NCBI RefSeq assembly: GCF_024166365.1
Contig: NC_064841.1
Location: 30,806,001-30,870,000, forward strand
DNA length: 64,000 nucleotides
Source of the DNA: Elephas maximus indicus
Lineage: Eukaryota; Chordata; Mammalia; Proboscidea; Elephantidae
Reading direction: 5' to 3'
Position 1 is the stretch's first letter, and each line of letters begins with the position of its first letter. Below, piece after piece: positions 12,116 to 24,283 of the stretch. A program made the translations under genes and the position numbers. Under the pieces are notes generated by a model, which was given only the letters and a program-made list of their open reading frames with translations, was not told the origin of the DNA and ran no database searches.

Positions 12116-13199
12116 GTTTAGACTTTGGAACTAAAGAATGGAGGGGGGGAGCATATGTTCCATGCTTAGAACAAAGGAACTTACTATGCGTTGTGAGGAT
12201 CAAATAAATATACGCAAAAGGAACCTATAACAATATAAATTGTTTTGTTCTCAACAAATGCTTCTTGAACCCCCACTATGTGCTTGGCCAGTGGTTATTA
12301 AAGTGTGTTGTGCTGGGCAATGCAGTGTCCGTACCTAGCTAGGAGGTACCGTCGTGCTCTGGGGAGTTGACACTCCAGTCGTAGAGAAAGCAGAGGGGGT
12401 AACCTTAAGTAATTGCCGAGGTGGGTAGACACAATCAGCGGTCTGAGCATTCAAAAGGCTGAGACATCCTTTCTCTCTGGGATTGCCCCCGAAAGGTTTG
12501 TGGATATGGTGTGGTCTGAATATGCTAGATCTAAAAGACTATGTACCATATGGTATTGTTAACATTGAGATTATTATTCGTGATTTCCAGGCCTGAAATT
12601 AGATTCACCATTGCGTTAAGTGCTTGAAATACTTGTTGTAAACTTCTTTACATTTTCCCACCTGCGATTTAAAGGAGAGAACCAAAGAGTTTCTATTGTG
12701 AAGTTTTTTTTCTTTTTTTAATGAGTTAAGCATAAATGACTCAGAAGCATAAGGATTCAATTTCCCTTAAAATACAGATTCCGGACCAAGAGGAAAATAT
12801 TTGGCCAATTCAGCTTGCTGTTTGCCACAGGAAGCAAGTTTGGGGTGGGGAGTGGAGGTTGGACAAGGATGTAGAGCACGGATCATCTGACCAGGGTATT
12901 GGGATGGCCTTCTCTTTGCCATAAGTTGAACTTATTGCTGTCAAGGACACTTTTGCTATTCAGCAAGTTGATAATGTTCCCATTTTGTTTGATTAAATAA
13001 CTTTCTCAGATGAAACTGGACATTATTAATTAGATGCTTCCCTGGAAAAATGTAGTGGGATCCATTCTGTTTTTGGTAGATAGAAACGTCCTGCAAAAAT
13101 TCCTACCAACTCAACTTTACTGCCTGAAGTCTATCAGTCCTGGTCTATCCTAGTAACCCTTTTACAACCCCTGGGACATATATCACCACCTACATTTTC
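12116..13199. other. intergenic DNA, little recognised
   Basis: A weak antisense MIR scrap may lie at 12242-12300 (ctatgtgcttggcc). The rest shows nothing I can name. Confidence 0.45.
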
Positions 13200-13725
13200 T
13201 GTCTCTGAAGTTTATTGGGAAGCTGCTTTTCCACTTATAGTGCGTGCTGCAAGGTGAGGACCTGTTTAACTGTGTGAAACTGAAAAAAAAAAAAAAAGAA
13301 ACGAGCCTTGGCGCTGCATTACTGTGGAGGGGGTATTATACTAGGTGTTGCATCCCAGAGGTGTGATTTTACAAAACTTTCCCCTTTCTTAGCTTTTTTA
13401 CTGGGAGATAAGCCTGTGAGTTATTTGGAAGTTGCAGTGGTTTCAGGTTTGCATGATTACCTCATTTTCAGGTGCCATACATACATTTCAGGTGCCTATC
13501 AAGGGATCTACACGGCAGTGTGGAGTCCAGAGGGATATATGTGCCCCAAATAACCTACCCCCAGAGTCCAAAGGGAAATATGGGCCCCACAAAATATGTA
13601 TCAAAATCCATATTTCATAACAATATTTCCGAAATACTCCTTGATTCAGCATGTCTTCCATTAATGAAAACACATGGTGTCAAAAAAAAAAAAATTCAAA
13701 GAGAAAATAATTGGGGTAAAAAAAA
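13200..13725. repeat. unassigned dispersed repeat, copy 2
   Basis: Diverged partner of 380-1000 in the same orientation. The middle part is less alike than the two ends. Short ORFs here have no visible support. Confidence 0.55.
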
Positions 13726-13894
13726 AAAAGTGCAGGCTAGGATAATTCTCCCAACATCTCTCTTCAGGAGAATCACATTGAAATGCAGATTATGAGCAAT
13801 TTGAAGGGGGAAAGAGGACACATATATACACATAAAGATGTCCATTGCAGTATTAATCATACAAGCAAAGAGAGAATTAATTATATGAATTGTT

Positions 13895-15165
13895 ATTCCA
13901 TAGAATGGAATATCATGCATTTATTTTAAAAATTGAGGTACATATGCATATACTAATATGAAAAGATCTCCAAAACATAGTTTATTAAATTATAAGAGCA
14001 AGGAACTAAGAATTAGTCTTTTTCCTCCCTCAAAAATTAATAGTTTTTCAGTAATCTGAAACAAAGGTGTGTATATTTTTAATTGTCCTAAAATATATGT
14101 AACATAAAATTTACCATTTAAGTGTACAATTTGTGGCATCAAGTATACTCACAATGTTGTGTAACTATCACCATTATCTTCTTCCAGATATTTTTTATCA
14201 TCCCAAACAGAATCTCAATACTCATTGAACAATACCTTCACATGGCTCCCTCCTCTCAGCCCGTGGTAACCTCTATTCTACTTTTTGTCTATATGAATTT
14301 ACCTATTCTACATACCTCCTGTAAGGGGAATCATACAATGTTTGTCCTTTTGCATCTGGCTTATTCACTTAGTACAATGTCTTCAAGGTTCATTCATGTT
14401 GTAGCATGTATCAGAACTTCATCCCTTTTTTATGGCTGTATAATATTCCATTGTATTAACATATCTCTAATATATTTTGTTTATCCATGACGGATACCTG
14501 GGATGGTGCCGCTTTTGGGTATTATGAATAATGCTGCTATAAACATTGGTATGCAAGTACCTGTTTGAGTCATTCTTTTGTGTGTATACCTAAGAGCGAA
14601 ATTGCTGGGCCATAAGGTAATTCTGTTTTCAACTTTTTGAGGAACCGCCAAACTGTTTTCCACAGTGGCTGAACCACTTTACATTTCCGCTAGCAATGCA
14701 CAAGGGTTTCAATTTCTCTACATCCTCACCAATATTTATTCTTCTCTGGTAGTTATCCTAATAGGGGTGAAGTGGTGATATCTTGCGCGGTTTTGATTTA
14801 CATTCCCAGGTCAGCTGCTAACCGAAAGGTCAGCAGTTTGAATCCACCAGCTGCTCCTTGGAAACTGTATGGGGCAATTTTACTTGGTCCTATAGAGTAG
14901 CTATGAGTCAGAATTGACTCAATGGCGATGGGTTTGGTTTTTTGATTAAATGACTGAAGAAGATGGGCCTTTTTTCATGTACCTATTGGCCATTTAAATA
15001 TCTTCTTTGGAGAAATTTTTCTTAAAGCCTTTTGCCCATTTTTTAATTGGGTTGTTTGTTGTTGTTGTTGAATTGTATTGATATTAATCCCTTATCCGAT
15101 ACCTGATTTCAAATATTTTCTCCCCTTCTGTGAGTTGTCTTTTCACTCTTGTGATAGCGCAGTTG
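13895..15165 (-). mobile_element. old L1 3' end, split by an AfroSINE
   Basis: The antisense run ctccctcctctcagcccgtg, tccattgtattaacatatct, gcgaaattgctgggccataa, cacagtggctgaaccacttt continues after the SINE with tggccatttaaatatcttct and tttgcccattttttaattgg. This is the ORF2 end and 3' UTR of an ancient L1. Confidence 0.78.
14810..14945 (+). mobile_element. AfroSINE, short type, 5' truncated
   Basis: It starts at the B-box side (cagctgctaaccgaaaggtc) and ends with gatgggtttggttttttg. It splits an old L1 at 14070-15165. Confidence 0.88.
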
Positions 15166-16125
15166 TGTAAAAATGGTGTGGGGCGGCGTCTGGCCTCCTC
15201 TAACTTCACGAAGGGGAAGGAGAATCAAGATCAACAGCCCAAGGCTGATTCCTGGGAGGTAGAGGTCAGACGTGCTTCCACCCCCCAAACTTTTTATGAA
15301 TTCTCATACCAACCGTCCTTTCCACGGCACTTTCTACTTCTCTGCTGAGTTCAGTAATTCATTGCAGTGGCCACACAGACAATCGTCACGATTACGGGGT
15401 TTATCGGGGAAGTAACATGTTACAACTCGGGTTCAGGAATGCTCGGGATACAGTTCTTCCATCAGGACAGCCTCTTCTCAGCCATGCCTGTAGGCACAGC
15501 CCCTTGGCTCTTTGACCCCTGGCCTCCACCCTGCTTGAGCAAGTGTTACAAAACTCTTTTAGCCCTGGTGATAAGGGCCCCGAGGCACCCCATTCCACCA
15601 GTAAGCCCCAGCTCGAAGGCGCTCAGCTTTCTCACTGCAAACCTAGCTCCACCAAGTTCCCAGAGGCATCCTACTCTACCAGTAAGATTCCCGTGGGAAG
15701 GAACTCAACTTTCTCACTCTGTGGTCCAGGAAGCCCACTGCACCATCTCCTGTCTCTACTGCTGCCATTTCTCTCAGTCTCCTGGTTCCAGGAGCTTGTC
15801 GGTGCAGGGATCCTGGGTCCAAAGGATACACTCTACTTTGGCTCTTCTTTCTTGGTGTTGGTGAAATCCTCTCTTCTACTCTCTAGGATGGCTCATCTTA
15901 AGCCTAGCAGAATGGCAAAACTGACCAATCCTTTCGTTAGAGTTCCATAGACCTTATTTGCATGATCCCACCCCCACTCGGGTGCCATGAACTCTATTTG
16001 CATTATTAGCAAGCTATCCAACCCCCTGCGTGGGTCACACTTACTTTATTCGTAATCCAGTCACTTGAGTGGGAGTTACAAGACCATGGCAAGAAAGGCC
16101 ATATAAAAGTGATCCATTGCACTGC
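15165..16125 (-). mobile_element. LTR-like repeat, copy 1 (class uncertain)
   Basis: Its right end, attattagcaagctatccaa followed by gtgggagttacaagaccatg and aaggccatat, matches 53370-53490. Overlapping ORFs of 165 and 135 codons inside it have no recognised domain and I do not call them genes. Confidence 0.4.
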
Positions 16126-17719
16126 AAGGTGTTAAGTGTTTTAATGAAGAAATAAAAAATAATAGTACTATGGTGCAATTATTGAAATGGTATGTCTTTG
16201 GCTGAGTATACTTTCGCCAAAATTAAAAAAAAAATTTTTTTAAAGAAGTTTAAACATTTTTCTTTGGGATACTAACTTGGGCATGAGGACAGGGAGTTTA
16301 TTTGGGAAGTGGGAAGAGTGTAATAGGAGGAAAAGCCAGTGTAAGGGTATGTTCAAGAGGGATTACTGCTTTGGGTATTGGTGGTTCATGCCCCCTGAGG
16401 ACCCCCTGAGAAAACATGTAAAACGTACCTTACAGTTGTCAACCCAAGGGACAGAAGAGGGCAGCACGTACCTGCTGGCCACCATCCCTCATTGTCCAAG
16501 GCTTACCCCAGAAGGTGGTAACTTCCTGGGCACTTCCAGACTCGTACCCATAGTAGAATGTCTCCGCCACTCCCACAAGCATCCCTCTAGGTGGCGGCAG
16601 AGAGGAAGAACTCCTGGGTGTCGCCAAGGTGACACCTGCACACAGCTATGGCACAGCAATGGCCAGAGCAAAACCTGGCCTGAGAGGATGTATGGTGTGA
16701 CATAAAGGATGCGTGACGGGGAGGAGGATTCTGAGATTTATTCCAAAACTTGACTTCCTAGAAGAGAGAGAGTTTCAGGAATCCCAGGTAGGATTGTGAC
16801 CCAGGCAAGGCTCCAAGTCAGGATTGGGAAGACCTGACAAAGGGGAAACCACCACTTGGCATTTAAACATTTCTCACCAGGTGCTTTGGCAGTGTCCTCT
16901 CTACAGCCATTGATAGTAGATGCTCTCCCACTCTTGTCCCTGTTGCTGACCATGACCCTCAACCCCCTCCCCAACCTCTCTCAGGCTTTTTCTTCCTGGA
17001 GAAGCCCAGGCTCAGGAGTAGATTCCAGCCTCCGCTCCCAGAGTCCTACCACCCACTAAGCCCAGTTCCCCTTCCTCATCTTCCGTAGGCTCTGACTGTA
17101 TCATTGCTTACGTAGAGCTTTCTTGCCTCTGAAATTCTTCTGTTGCCTATCAACACGGTGCTTAAACATAGGCAGCCATGTGTTTAGGTAATATTGTGGG
17201 GATTTATATTTTGTTTCCTCAGCTGGAGGGTTAGCTCTTTGAGGACAAGAGCTATTGATTGTATTTTTTTGCATTTAACAATACGTGGGAAAGGCTTTAT
17301 AGATAACAGATGTTCAGTAAATGCGTGGTTGACTGTTGATGCGGACTCCATTCTGCAAAGCTCCAAGAGCAGCTAATGAATGAGAGCAACAGCACACTCA
17401 TCGCTGTGTACAACAAAGGGACTAAATCTTCCTGCCTGTGCGAAGGCCAGAAACAGACAATGAGTCAGCCGTGGTAAGCAAATCCTGCTACTGGCCTAAA
17501 CCTCATTTTTACAGGCCGTTTCTGGTAAAGCCCTGAGCTTAGGGATGCTAAGTAGGAAAGGCAGTAGCTATTAGGGAACATGACAATAAAAGTTAAACAG
17601 CAAAAATTACGCTTTAGAGCAAAGAATACCATGTACTTGCTTTAGGTTATAAAACTAATTGCCAGTGATAGAATTGTCAGTACTTCTTGTTGTCCTGACC
17701 TTAATTTTCTTAATAGGCT
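16126..17719. other. intergenic DNA, little recognised
   Basis: The 16260-17050 part is moderately GC-rich with several short overlapping ORFs but no domain. The 17050-17370 part may be a worn antisense L2. No exon of a neighbouring gene is recognisable. Confidence 0.45.
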
Positions 17720-17880
17720 TTATTTTTTTAGAGCAGTTTTAGGTTTGCAGGAAAAGTTTGCAGAAAGTAGAGTTTCCATATTGGTCTTCCCTCTGTCCCC
17801 TATACTGTTCGTCCTATTATTAGCATCTTGCATTCCTGTAGTGTATTTGTTACAACTGATGATACATTGCTATTAACTAA

Positions 17881-18054
17881 TGGATTGACACAGTGGCTAC
17901 AGCAATGGGCTCAAACACAACACCTATTGTGAGGATGGCACAGGACCAGGAAGTGTTTCATTCTGTGGTACATAGGGTCACTATGTAAATAAAGCTAAAT
18001 TAAAGTCTATGAGTCAAAACTGACTTGACAACACCTAACAACAAGAACAACAAA
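17881..18054 (+). mobile_element. RTE 3'-end fragment with target-site duplication
   Basis: The sequence matches the RTE ORF end and tail (gtgaggatggcacaggacc, ctatgagtcaaaactgactt, acacctaacaacaa). It is flanked by ctattaactaa at 17870-17880 and 18055-18065, and it interrupts an old L1-type repeat. Confidence 0.75.
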
Positions 18055-18085
18055 CTATTAACTAAGGTCCATAGTTTACATTAAG

Positions 18086-18263
18086 AAGCCCTGGTGGTAC
18101 AACGGTAAAGTGCTTGGCGGCTTGAACCCACCAGTAGCTCCATGGAAGAAAGGCCTGGAGATCTGCTCTGGTAAATGTTACAACCTAGAAAACCCTATGG
18201 GGTAGTTCTACTCTGTCACGTTGGGTCGCTATGAGTCAGAATCAACTCAATGACACCTAACAA
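18086..18263 (+). mobile_element. AfroSINE, intermediate type
   Basis: Head agccctggtggtacaacgg, middle gaagaaaggcctggagatct, tail tcgctatgagtcagaatcaa. It is flanked by catagtttacattaag and catagtttactttag (18070-18085 and 18264-18278), inside the old repeat that continues on both sides. Confidence 0.88.
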
Positions 18264-18297
18264 CATAGTTTACTTTAGGGCTCACTCTTTGTGTTGC

Positions 18298-18422
18298 CAC
18301 CTAAAAGGTTGGCAGTTCAAATCCACCAGCCCCTCCTTAGAAATCCTATGGGGCAGTTCTATTCTGTCCTATAGGGTTGATAGGAGTTGGAATCGGTTTG
18401 ATGGCAACGGGTTTGGGGTTTT
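18298..18422 (+). mobile_element. AfroSINE, short type, 5' truncated
   Basis: Sense copy from gttggcagttcaaatccacc to ggcaacgggtttgggg. Confidence 0.87.
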
Positions 18423-19615
18423 TTTTGGTATGGATGAACCATGGTTTGTTTATCCAGTAACCTATTGAAGAAAATATTGGTTGCTTCCTTTTTTTGACAA
18501 TTATGTATAAAGCTGCTATAAACATTCTTGCATAGATTTTTATGTGAATGTACATTTCATCTCATTAGGGTAGATACTGATTTTAACTTTTTGGTCAGAA
18601 TCTTGGGTAGGGAGCTGTAGTAGACATTATTACGCACCAATTCTTACAGTTTTTAAAACCCTTTAACTGTTGTTTAAGTGAAGTTTCCACCATCCTTTTA
18701 AAAGAAGTTCCATCCTCTTAATAAATTCCCGTTCTATTCAAATTAGCTGTGAATAGTAGTATTAAAGTATTAGGAATATATGTACAAGAATGCTACAGAC
18801 GACAGCAACACCTTTCAAAGCAAGAGTTCTGAATAAAGCCCATCAGACCTATAACTTAAGACCTACATGCAACCAGGGTGCTTTTGAACTGAGTGACTGA
18901 AGTAAGTTTTGTGGAATAAAGAAAGCTTCATGTCCTTTCAACAAGCAACATTGAAAACATGCAACATTCTGAAAAACTGGAATAAAAAATTTAAGGACTT
19001 TGAAAACATTCTTAAAAATTTTAACTATACATTAACCACAAATCTAAGAATGAGAGAGAGGAAAGTTATTTTCTTTTTTTGTTTTGCAAAAATAAATAAG
19101 TAAAACCAGGCTAAGTGCAAGAGAAATAACATTTGTCAAATATGCAATATTCCTGGGATTTCACAGCAAAAATCCCTACCTACTGATAAGGTAGTAAATA
19201 TGGAAAGTAACTACTCAGTTACTGTTGTTACGCTGAACCGAAATGCCAGCCATTTGCCTCTTAAGTAAATGATTCTGGTCCTGGGAGAAAAGGCAAATTC
19301 CCCAATTTTTAGCTGCTCTAGCATGGTCATTTTGCTGAATTTCTCCAAATACAGTTTTCAGGGTTGACCTTCACAAAGTAAAATCCGGGGCAGAGACATG
19401 GGGAAGAAATGGAAGGACTGTATATACAGGGTTTGAAGCTTGAACTGGTATGGGAAGCTTGAGTGCTTGTGAAAGTGTTCAGCTAAAGAGTTTCCCAAAC
19501 ACATTCTGAAAAATTATTTTTTCAAAGTGTGAGTGTGACAACCTACTACATAAACTACTATGTATTAGGAAATATGTAATATACATATATTATAAGCCTC
19601 CCTACCTCATACTTG

Positions 19616-19777
19616 GAAACTCTGCTGGCGTAGTAGTTAAGAGCTACGGCTGTTAACCAAAAGGTTGACAGTTCGAATCCACTAGGCACTCCTTGGAAAC
19701 CGTGTGGGGCAGTTCTACTCTGTCTTTTAGGATTGCTGTGGGTCGGAATTGACTCGACAGCAACGGGTACGGTACGG
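19616..19777 (+). mobile_element. AfroSINE, short type, with a GGTAC tail repeat
   Basis: Complete copy with an A-box-like head (tggcgtagtagttaagagc) and B box (cagttcgaatcc). The tail ends in repeated ggtac units instead of the usual ggttt. The duplication tacctcatacttg flanks it at 19603-19615 and 19778-19790, so it is young. Confidence 0.93.
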
Positions 19778-19925
19778 TACCTCATACTTGCTCCTTTTTT
19801 GATTCCTTGTCAGATTCCCAGTCGCTTTTTCTTGCTTAGCTTCCGTTTCTGGCCTTTCTGCCTTTCCTCTTTCCCACCTTTCTTATGTTCCCTCTTTAGT
19901 TTCCTTGAATTCCTGGGCAACAAAA

Positions 19926-20070
19926 ATGGTTAAGTGCTTGGCTGCTAACATGCTCAAGTATGCTTAGAGGCACTTGGGAAAAAAGGCCTGGTGGTTTACT
20001 TCCAAAAAATCAGCCACTGAGAACCCTATGGAGCTGGACTCATGGCAACTGGTTTGGTTTTGGTTTTGGT
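19926..20070 (+). mobile_element. AfroSINE, long type, shortened
   Basis: Head atggttaagtgcttggctgc, middle aaaggcctggtggtttactt, tail ggcaactggtttggttttgg. Some internal sequence is missing before the tail. Confidence 0.8.
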
Positions 20071-21165
20071 CTCCTTCCTTGAGTTCCAGTGTTGTTTCCT
20101 GCCTTCCCTGGTAACCCCTCCCCTCCCCGATTCCGTTCCTTAGTGTGCAGGGCCTCAGAAGCTGGGTGGGGTTCACTTGGTAAACTACCACATCCTGGAG
20201 CACAGTCCTACCAGTGTTTTCTTAAGAGTTGGGAGTTAGAGTCAACACAGGGGGAAAAAAAAAAAGTAAAACCACTTACTGGGATGACTCCCCAGGGAAT
20301 GGTCCTGCCTGTACCTGCAAAAGGTAAAAATGGCTGTGGGGATCTCGGGTAGGGGCTGGAGGACCACACAAAGAGAAGGTGGAGGTGGAATCAGGATGGG
20401 GCAGCCGGGCTTGCAGACTGTGGCTGGATTTATGGGTTAATCAAGTTATAGTCCTTCCTTCCCACCTAGGCCCCTAAGGCTCTGGCAGGTCAGCTGTGGT
20501 AGCTGTAGCCTGGGCAACTGTCTGGCTCCGTTGTTTTCTGCTCCTGGGCAAACATGGGCTGGGCTCTCCTCTACTTAAAAAAAAACAAAAACAAAAACAG
20601 GCTGCCCAGTTGTGACTCCCAAAGCTGGGCTCCAGGTATAGCGACTTCTCCTCGTGTACCCACTCCCCTCAGAGTACTAGGAGAGCCTCAGAAGGCTTGT
20701 GGTGCTCTGCAAGATCATTTTTAGAAGCCCCTGTGCTAAATGTTTCTTGAGCCATTCTAGAACATAGTATTATAGAAAGAGCGATTTTACAGGGAGAAAG
20801 CCATGAACATTGTAATTTCAATAATACCTGTTAGGCCCTGGCCCAAGGACAGGACCCAAATTTTATTTACAGGATCTGAAATTCCATTTATAGTTTTATG
20901 CCTTTAGTTTAAATCTTTCACCCTTCCTTAAAATGTAAGCAAATTTCAGAAGGGATAATAAACTGACTTTATAGATCTTTTTTAGTCTCAAATCTCACCA
21001 GACCCTGCCTTCTAACCTCCCTTTCCCCACATCCCTTGCTACAGGCAAACCAAAATTCATGCCCGAAGTCAAATGCTAGACTCTTAGGCCTTCAGGCTTC
21101 CAGCCTTTGAGCCTACTGTTTCTTCTGCCTAGAAGTCTTTCCACTTCTTGTCTCTTTAACTAACT
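20071..21165. other. intergenic DNA without a recognised feature
   Basis: Mixed composition with short A-runs (20250, 20578). No repeat family or coding signal is clear. Confidence 0.45.
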
Positions 21166-21345
21166 CCTAAACCAGCTGCCATTGAGTTGATTCCAACTCA
21201 CGGCGAACCCGTGTGTGTCAGAATAGAACTGTGCTCCATAGGGTTTTCAATGACTTATTTTTTCAAAAGCAGATCACCAGGCTTTTCTTCTGAGGTGCCT
21301 TTGGATGGACTCGTACCTCCAACCTTTCCCCTAGTAGCCGAACAT
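21166..21345 (-). mobile_element. AfroSINE, long type
   Basis: Tail accagctgccattgagttga, middle aaaagcagatcaccaggctt, then an eroded head. Confidence 0.83.
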
Positions 21346-21616
21346 TTTATACTGCCCAGGGATTTCTTAACTAACTGCTATTACTTCAAAACCCAGGCAA
21401 TATCTTTCACTCCTCAAAGCTTGTTTTCCATGGCAGGTTTAGTCCCACTATGGCTTCCCTGACTGCTTTAGTCTCTGTTCTCTGACAGCCCTTATACCAG
21501 AATAATCATTGGCATATAGGTCCATCCTCCCCCTGGTTTAAGACTCCATCAAATAAGTGAGCTGTGTCTTGGTCATTATCGATTCTCTTGCATCTAGAAC
21601 TATGCCTGGTATGCAG

Positions 21617-22980
21617 TGTTGTTAGATGCCATCGAGTTGGTTCCGACTCATAACGACTTAATGTACAACAGAACAAAACACTGCCCAATACTGAGGCATC
21701 CTCACAATCATGGCCATGTTTGAGCCCATTGTTGCAGTCCGTCTTGCCTAGAGTCTTCCTCTTTTTTGCTCACTTTACCAAGCACGATGTCTTTCTCCAA
21801 GGACTGGTCCCTCCTGATAACATGTATAAAGTATCTGATACAAAGTCTCTTCATCCTCACATCTAAGGAGCATTTGAGCTGTACTTTTTCCAAAACAGAT
21901 TTATTCTTTCTTTTGGCAGTCCATGGTATATTCAATATTCTTCGCCAGCATCATAATTCAAAGGCATGGATTGGGTCAGGTGCACCTTAGTCTTTAAAGT
22001 GACACCTTTGCTTTTTAACACTTTAAAAAGGTCTTTTGCAGCAGATTTGCCAAATGCAATACAACCTTTGATTTCTTGACTGCTGCTTCCATGGGTATTG
22101 ATCCAAGTAAAATGAAATCCATGACAACTTTAGTCTTTTCTCCATTTATCATGACATTGCTTATTGGTCCAGTTGCAAAGATTTTTGTTCTCTTTATGTT
22201 GGGGTGTAATCCATAATGAAGGCCGTAGTCTTTAATCTTCATCAGTAGGTGCTTCAAGTCTTTGCTTTCACCAAGCGAGGTTGTGTCACCTGCGTATCAC
22301 AGGTTATTAATGGGTCCTTCTCCAATTCTGATGCTGAGTTCTTCTTCACATAGTCCAGCTTCTCAGATTATTTGTTTAGCACACAGAGTGAAAGGATACA
22401 ACCTTGGCACATGCCTTCCCTGACTTTAAATCACTCAGTATCCCCTTGTTCTGTTCAAACAACTGCCTCTTGGTTTAAGTACAGGTTCCTCATGAGCACA
22501 ATTAAGTGTTCTGGAATTCCCATTCTTCGCAATGTTATCTATAATTTGTTATGATCCACACAGTTGAACGCCTTTGCATAGTCATTAAAACACAGGTAAA
22601 CATCTTTCTGGTATGCTGTGCTTTCTGCCATGATCCATTTGACGTCTGCCATGATCCATTTGACGTCAGCAATGATATCCCTCATTCAATGTTCTCTTTC
22701 TGAATCAAGCTTGAACTTCTGACAATCCTCTGTCTATGTACTGCTACAACTGTTTTTTTTTTTTTTTTATTCTGCTGCTGTTTATAAAGTTTTCACTGGC
22801 CAATGTTTTTTAGAAGTAGATTTCCAGGTCTTCTCAGTTTGTCTTAGTCTGGAAGCTGCACTGAAACCTGTCTACCATGGGTGACCCTGTTGGTATTTGA
22901 AATACCAGTAGCATAGCTTTCAGCATCACAGCAACATGCAAGCCACCACAGTACAACAAGCTGACAGATGAGTGGTGGGG
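21617..22980 (-). mobile_element. RTE LINE fragment, internally deleted
   Basis: On the minus strand this runs from the RTE 5' head (22980 to about 22780) across a T-run into RT coding remnants (for example HLLMKIKDYGLHYGLHPNIK near 22250) and ends at the RTE tail gttgttagatgcc at 21617. The EN region and the N-terminal half of RT are missing. The older L1 inserted just next to its head. Confidence 0.8.
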
Positions 22981-24283
22981 TACCCAGTAGCTTCTTAAAA
23001 AATCTTTATAGAGGAGAGGTTGAGCCAAGATGGAGGAATAGACAGACGCTTCCGGCGAGCCCTCTTTACAACAAAGACCCGAAAAAACAAGTGAAACGAG
23101 TATATTTGTGACAAGCTGGGAGCCCTGAACTTCAAAAACAAGCTTAGAAAATGAACTGAGGGGCAGGGGGAGGAAGAGGCCTTTCAGAAGCAGAGAGGAG
23201 TTACTGGACCTGGATTGCAGGGAGCCCTCAGGTACCATTCCCGGAGCAGTGGTGGCGGGCTGGTACTAGAGTTAGGGCACAGTTTCCTCAGGAAGAAGCA
23301 GCCAGCCACACAGCCTACTCACACATCCAGAACCAGAGAAGAATGGCGCTCTCGGCAAAAGCTAAGTATTTGCGTATATTTTACCGCGTCCCCCTAACCC
23401 GAAGCCAGCTTCAGGCACTGAATTCCCTGGGCCAGAAATAGGCACTGTTGAGCACCTAGAGCCATCCTGCTGGCCTTGGGGAAGGAAAAAATTTGCAACT
23501 GGGGGAAGAGATAATTTGCTAGATCCACTAACTGGGGGAGCTCAGGACAGAAGCAGCTCCTGTTCAGGCATAAACCCTCCGTAGACTTTGAGCACCTTTC
23601 CTCTCTGCGTGGACCTGTGTGGGCCTATTTTGGGAGAATAGGCCCTTGTTGGCAGACTCCAACCATTTCAACTGTGCGGTGGAGAGGTGGGTGTTTGATA
23701 TTTGACATTACTTTGCCTATTAAACAAGGTCCTTACCTACCCACATCAGGAACATAAGGACTGGTATCTCCACTCAGGTCACCCAGCTACCCGCGACAGG
23801 GGTCCAAAGATAACTGGTACCTCCCAGTCCTTACAATCAAAAACTTTGGGTGCCCATGGTCTGTCTGCAGAACCCACGCACCTGCACGCTTTAGGGAACA
23901 GGGACGTGCTTTCCTCAGAGGCTCTCAGGGGTTGGTTCTCAGCCCCCTGCCTTGTTCAGAGCGTGACCCCCTGCTGAAATCAGATACCAGCATATACTCC
24001 GATAATCCCTGCCCCTCTAAGACTGTATGACAGAGCCTGTACCACACACTTGATGATCAGCTACCTGGAAACCTGAGCTGAATTCATACAAGAAGAGTGA
24101 ATGGACTCCTAGACTGATATACATGATAACAACTCTAGCCATCTGGGAACAGGACGACAGAGTTCCAAAGGTGAAAATAATCAAGCTAGCTCACTCAAGC
24201 AACCCATCTGGGCATATCCAAACAAAACAAAGCAAGAAGCTACCACACAGTAAGCAAGCATAAACTAATACAATAGCTTAGAG

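Larger units (their letters stand above)
17720..18595 (-). mobile_element. old L1-type 3' region, interrupted three times
   Basis: Remnants at 17720-17870, 18066-18085, 18264-18297 and 18423-18595 (gagcagttttaggtttgcag, aaggtccatagtttacatta, gggctcactctttgtgttg, aagctgctataaacattctt) read as ordered remains of ancient L1 sequence. An RTE tail and two AfroSINEs separate them. Confidence 0.55.

Noticed and set aside
15367-15950. Overlapping ORFs of 165 and 135 codons on the + strand
   Set aside because: They lie in an LTR-like repeat, lack recognisable domains, and two overlapping frames are open equally well.
16277-16705. 142-codon ORF
   Set aside because: No recognised domain, no splice context and an unremarkable composition; opposite-strand frames are open as well.
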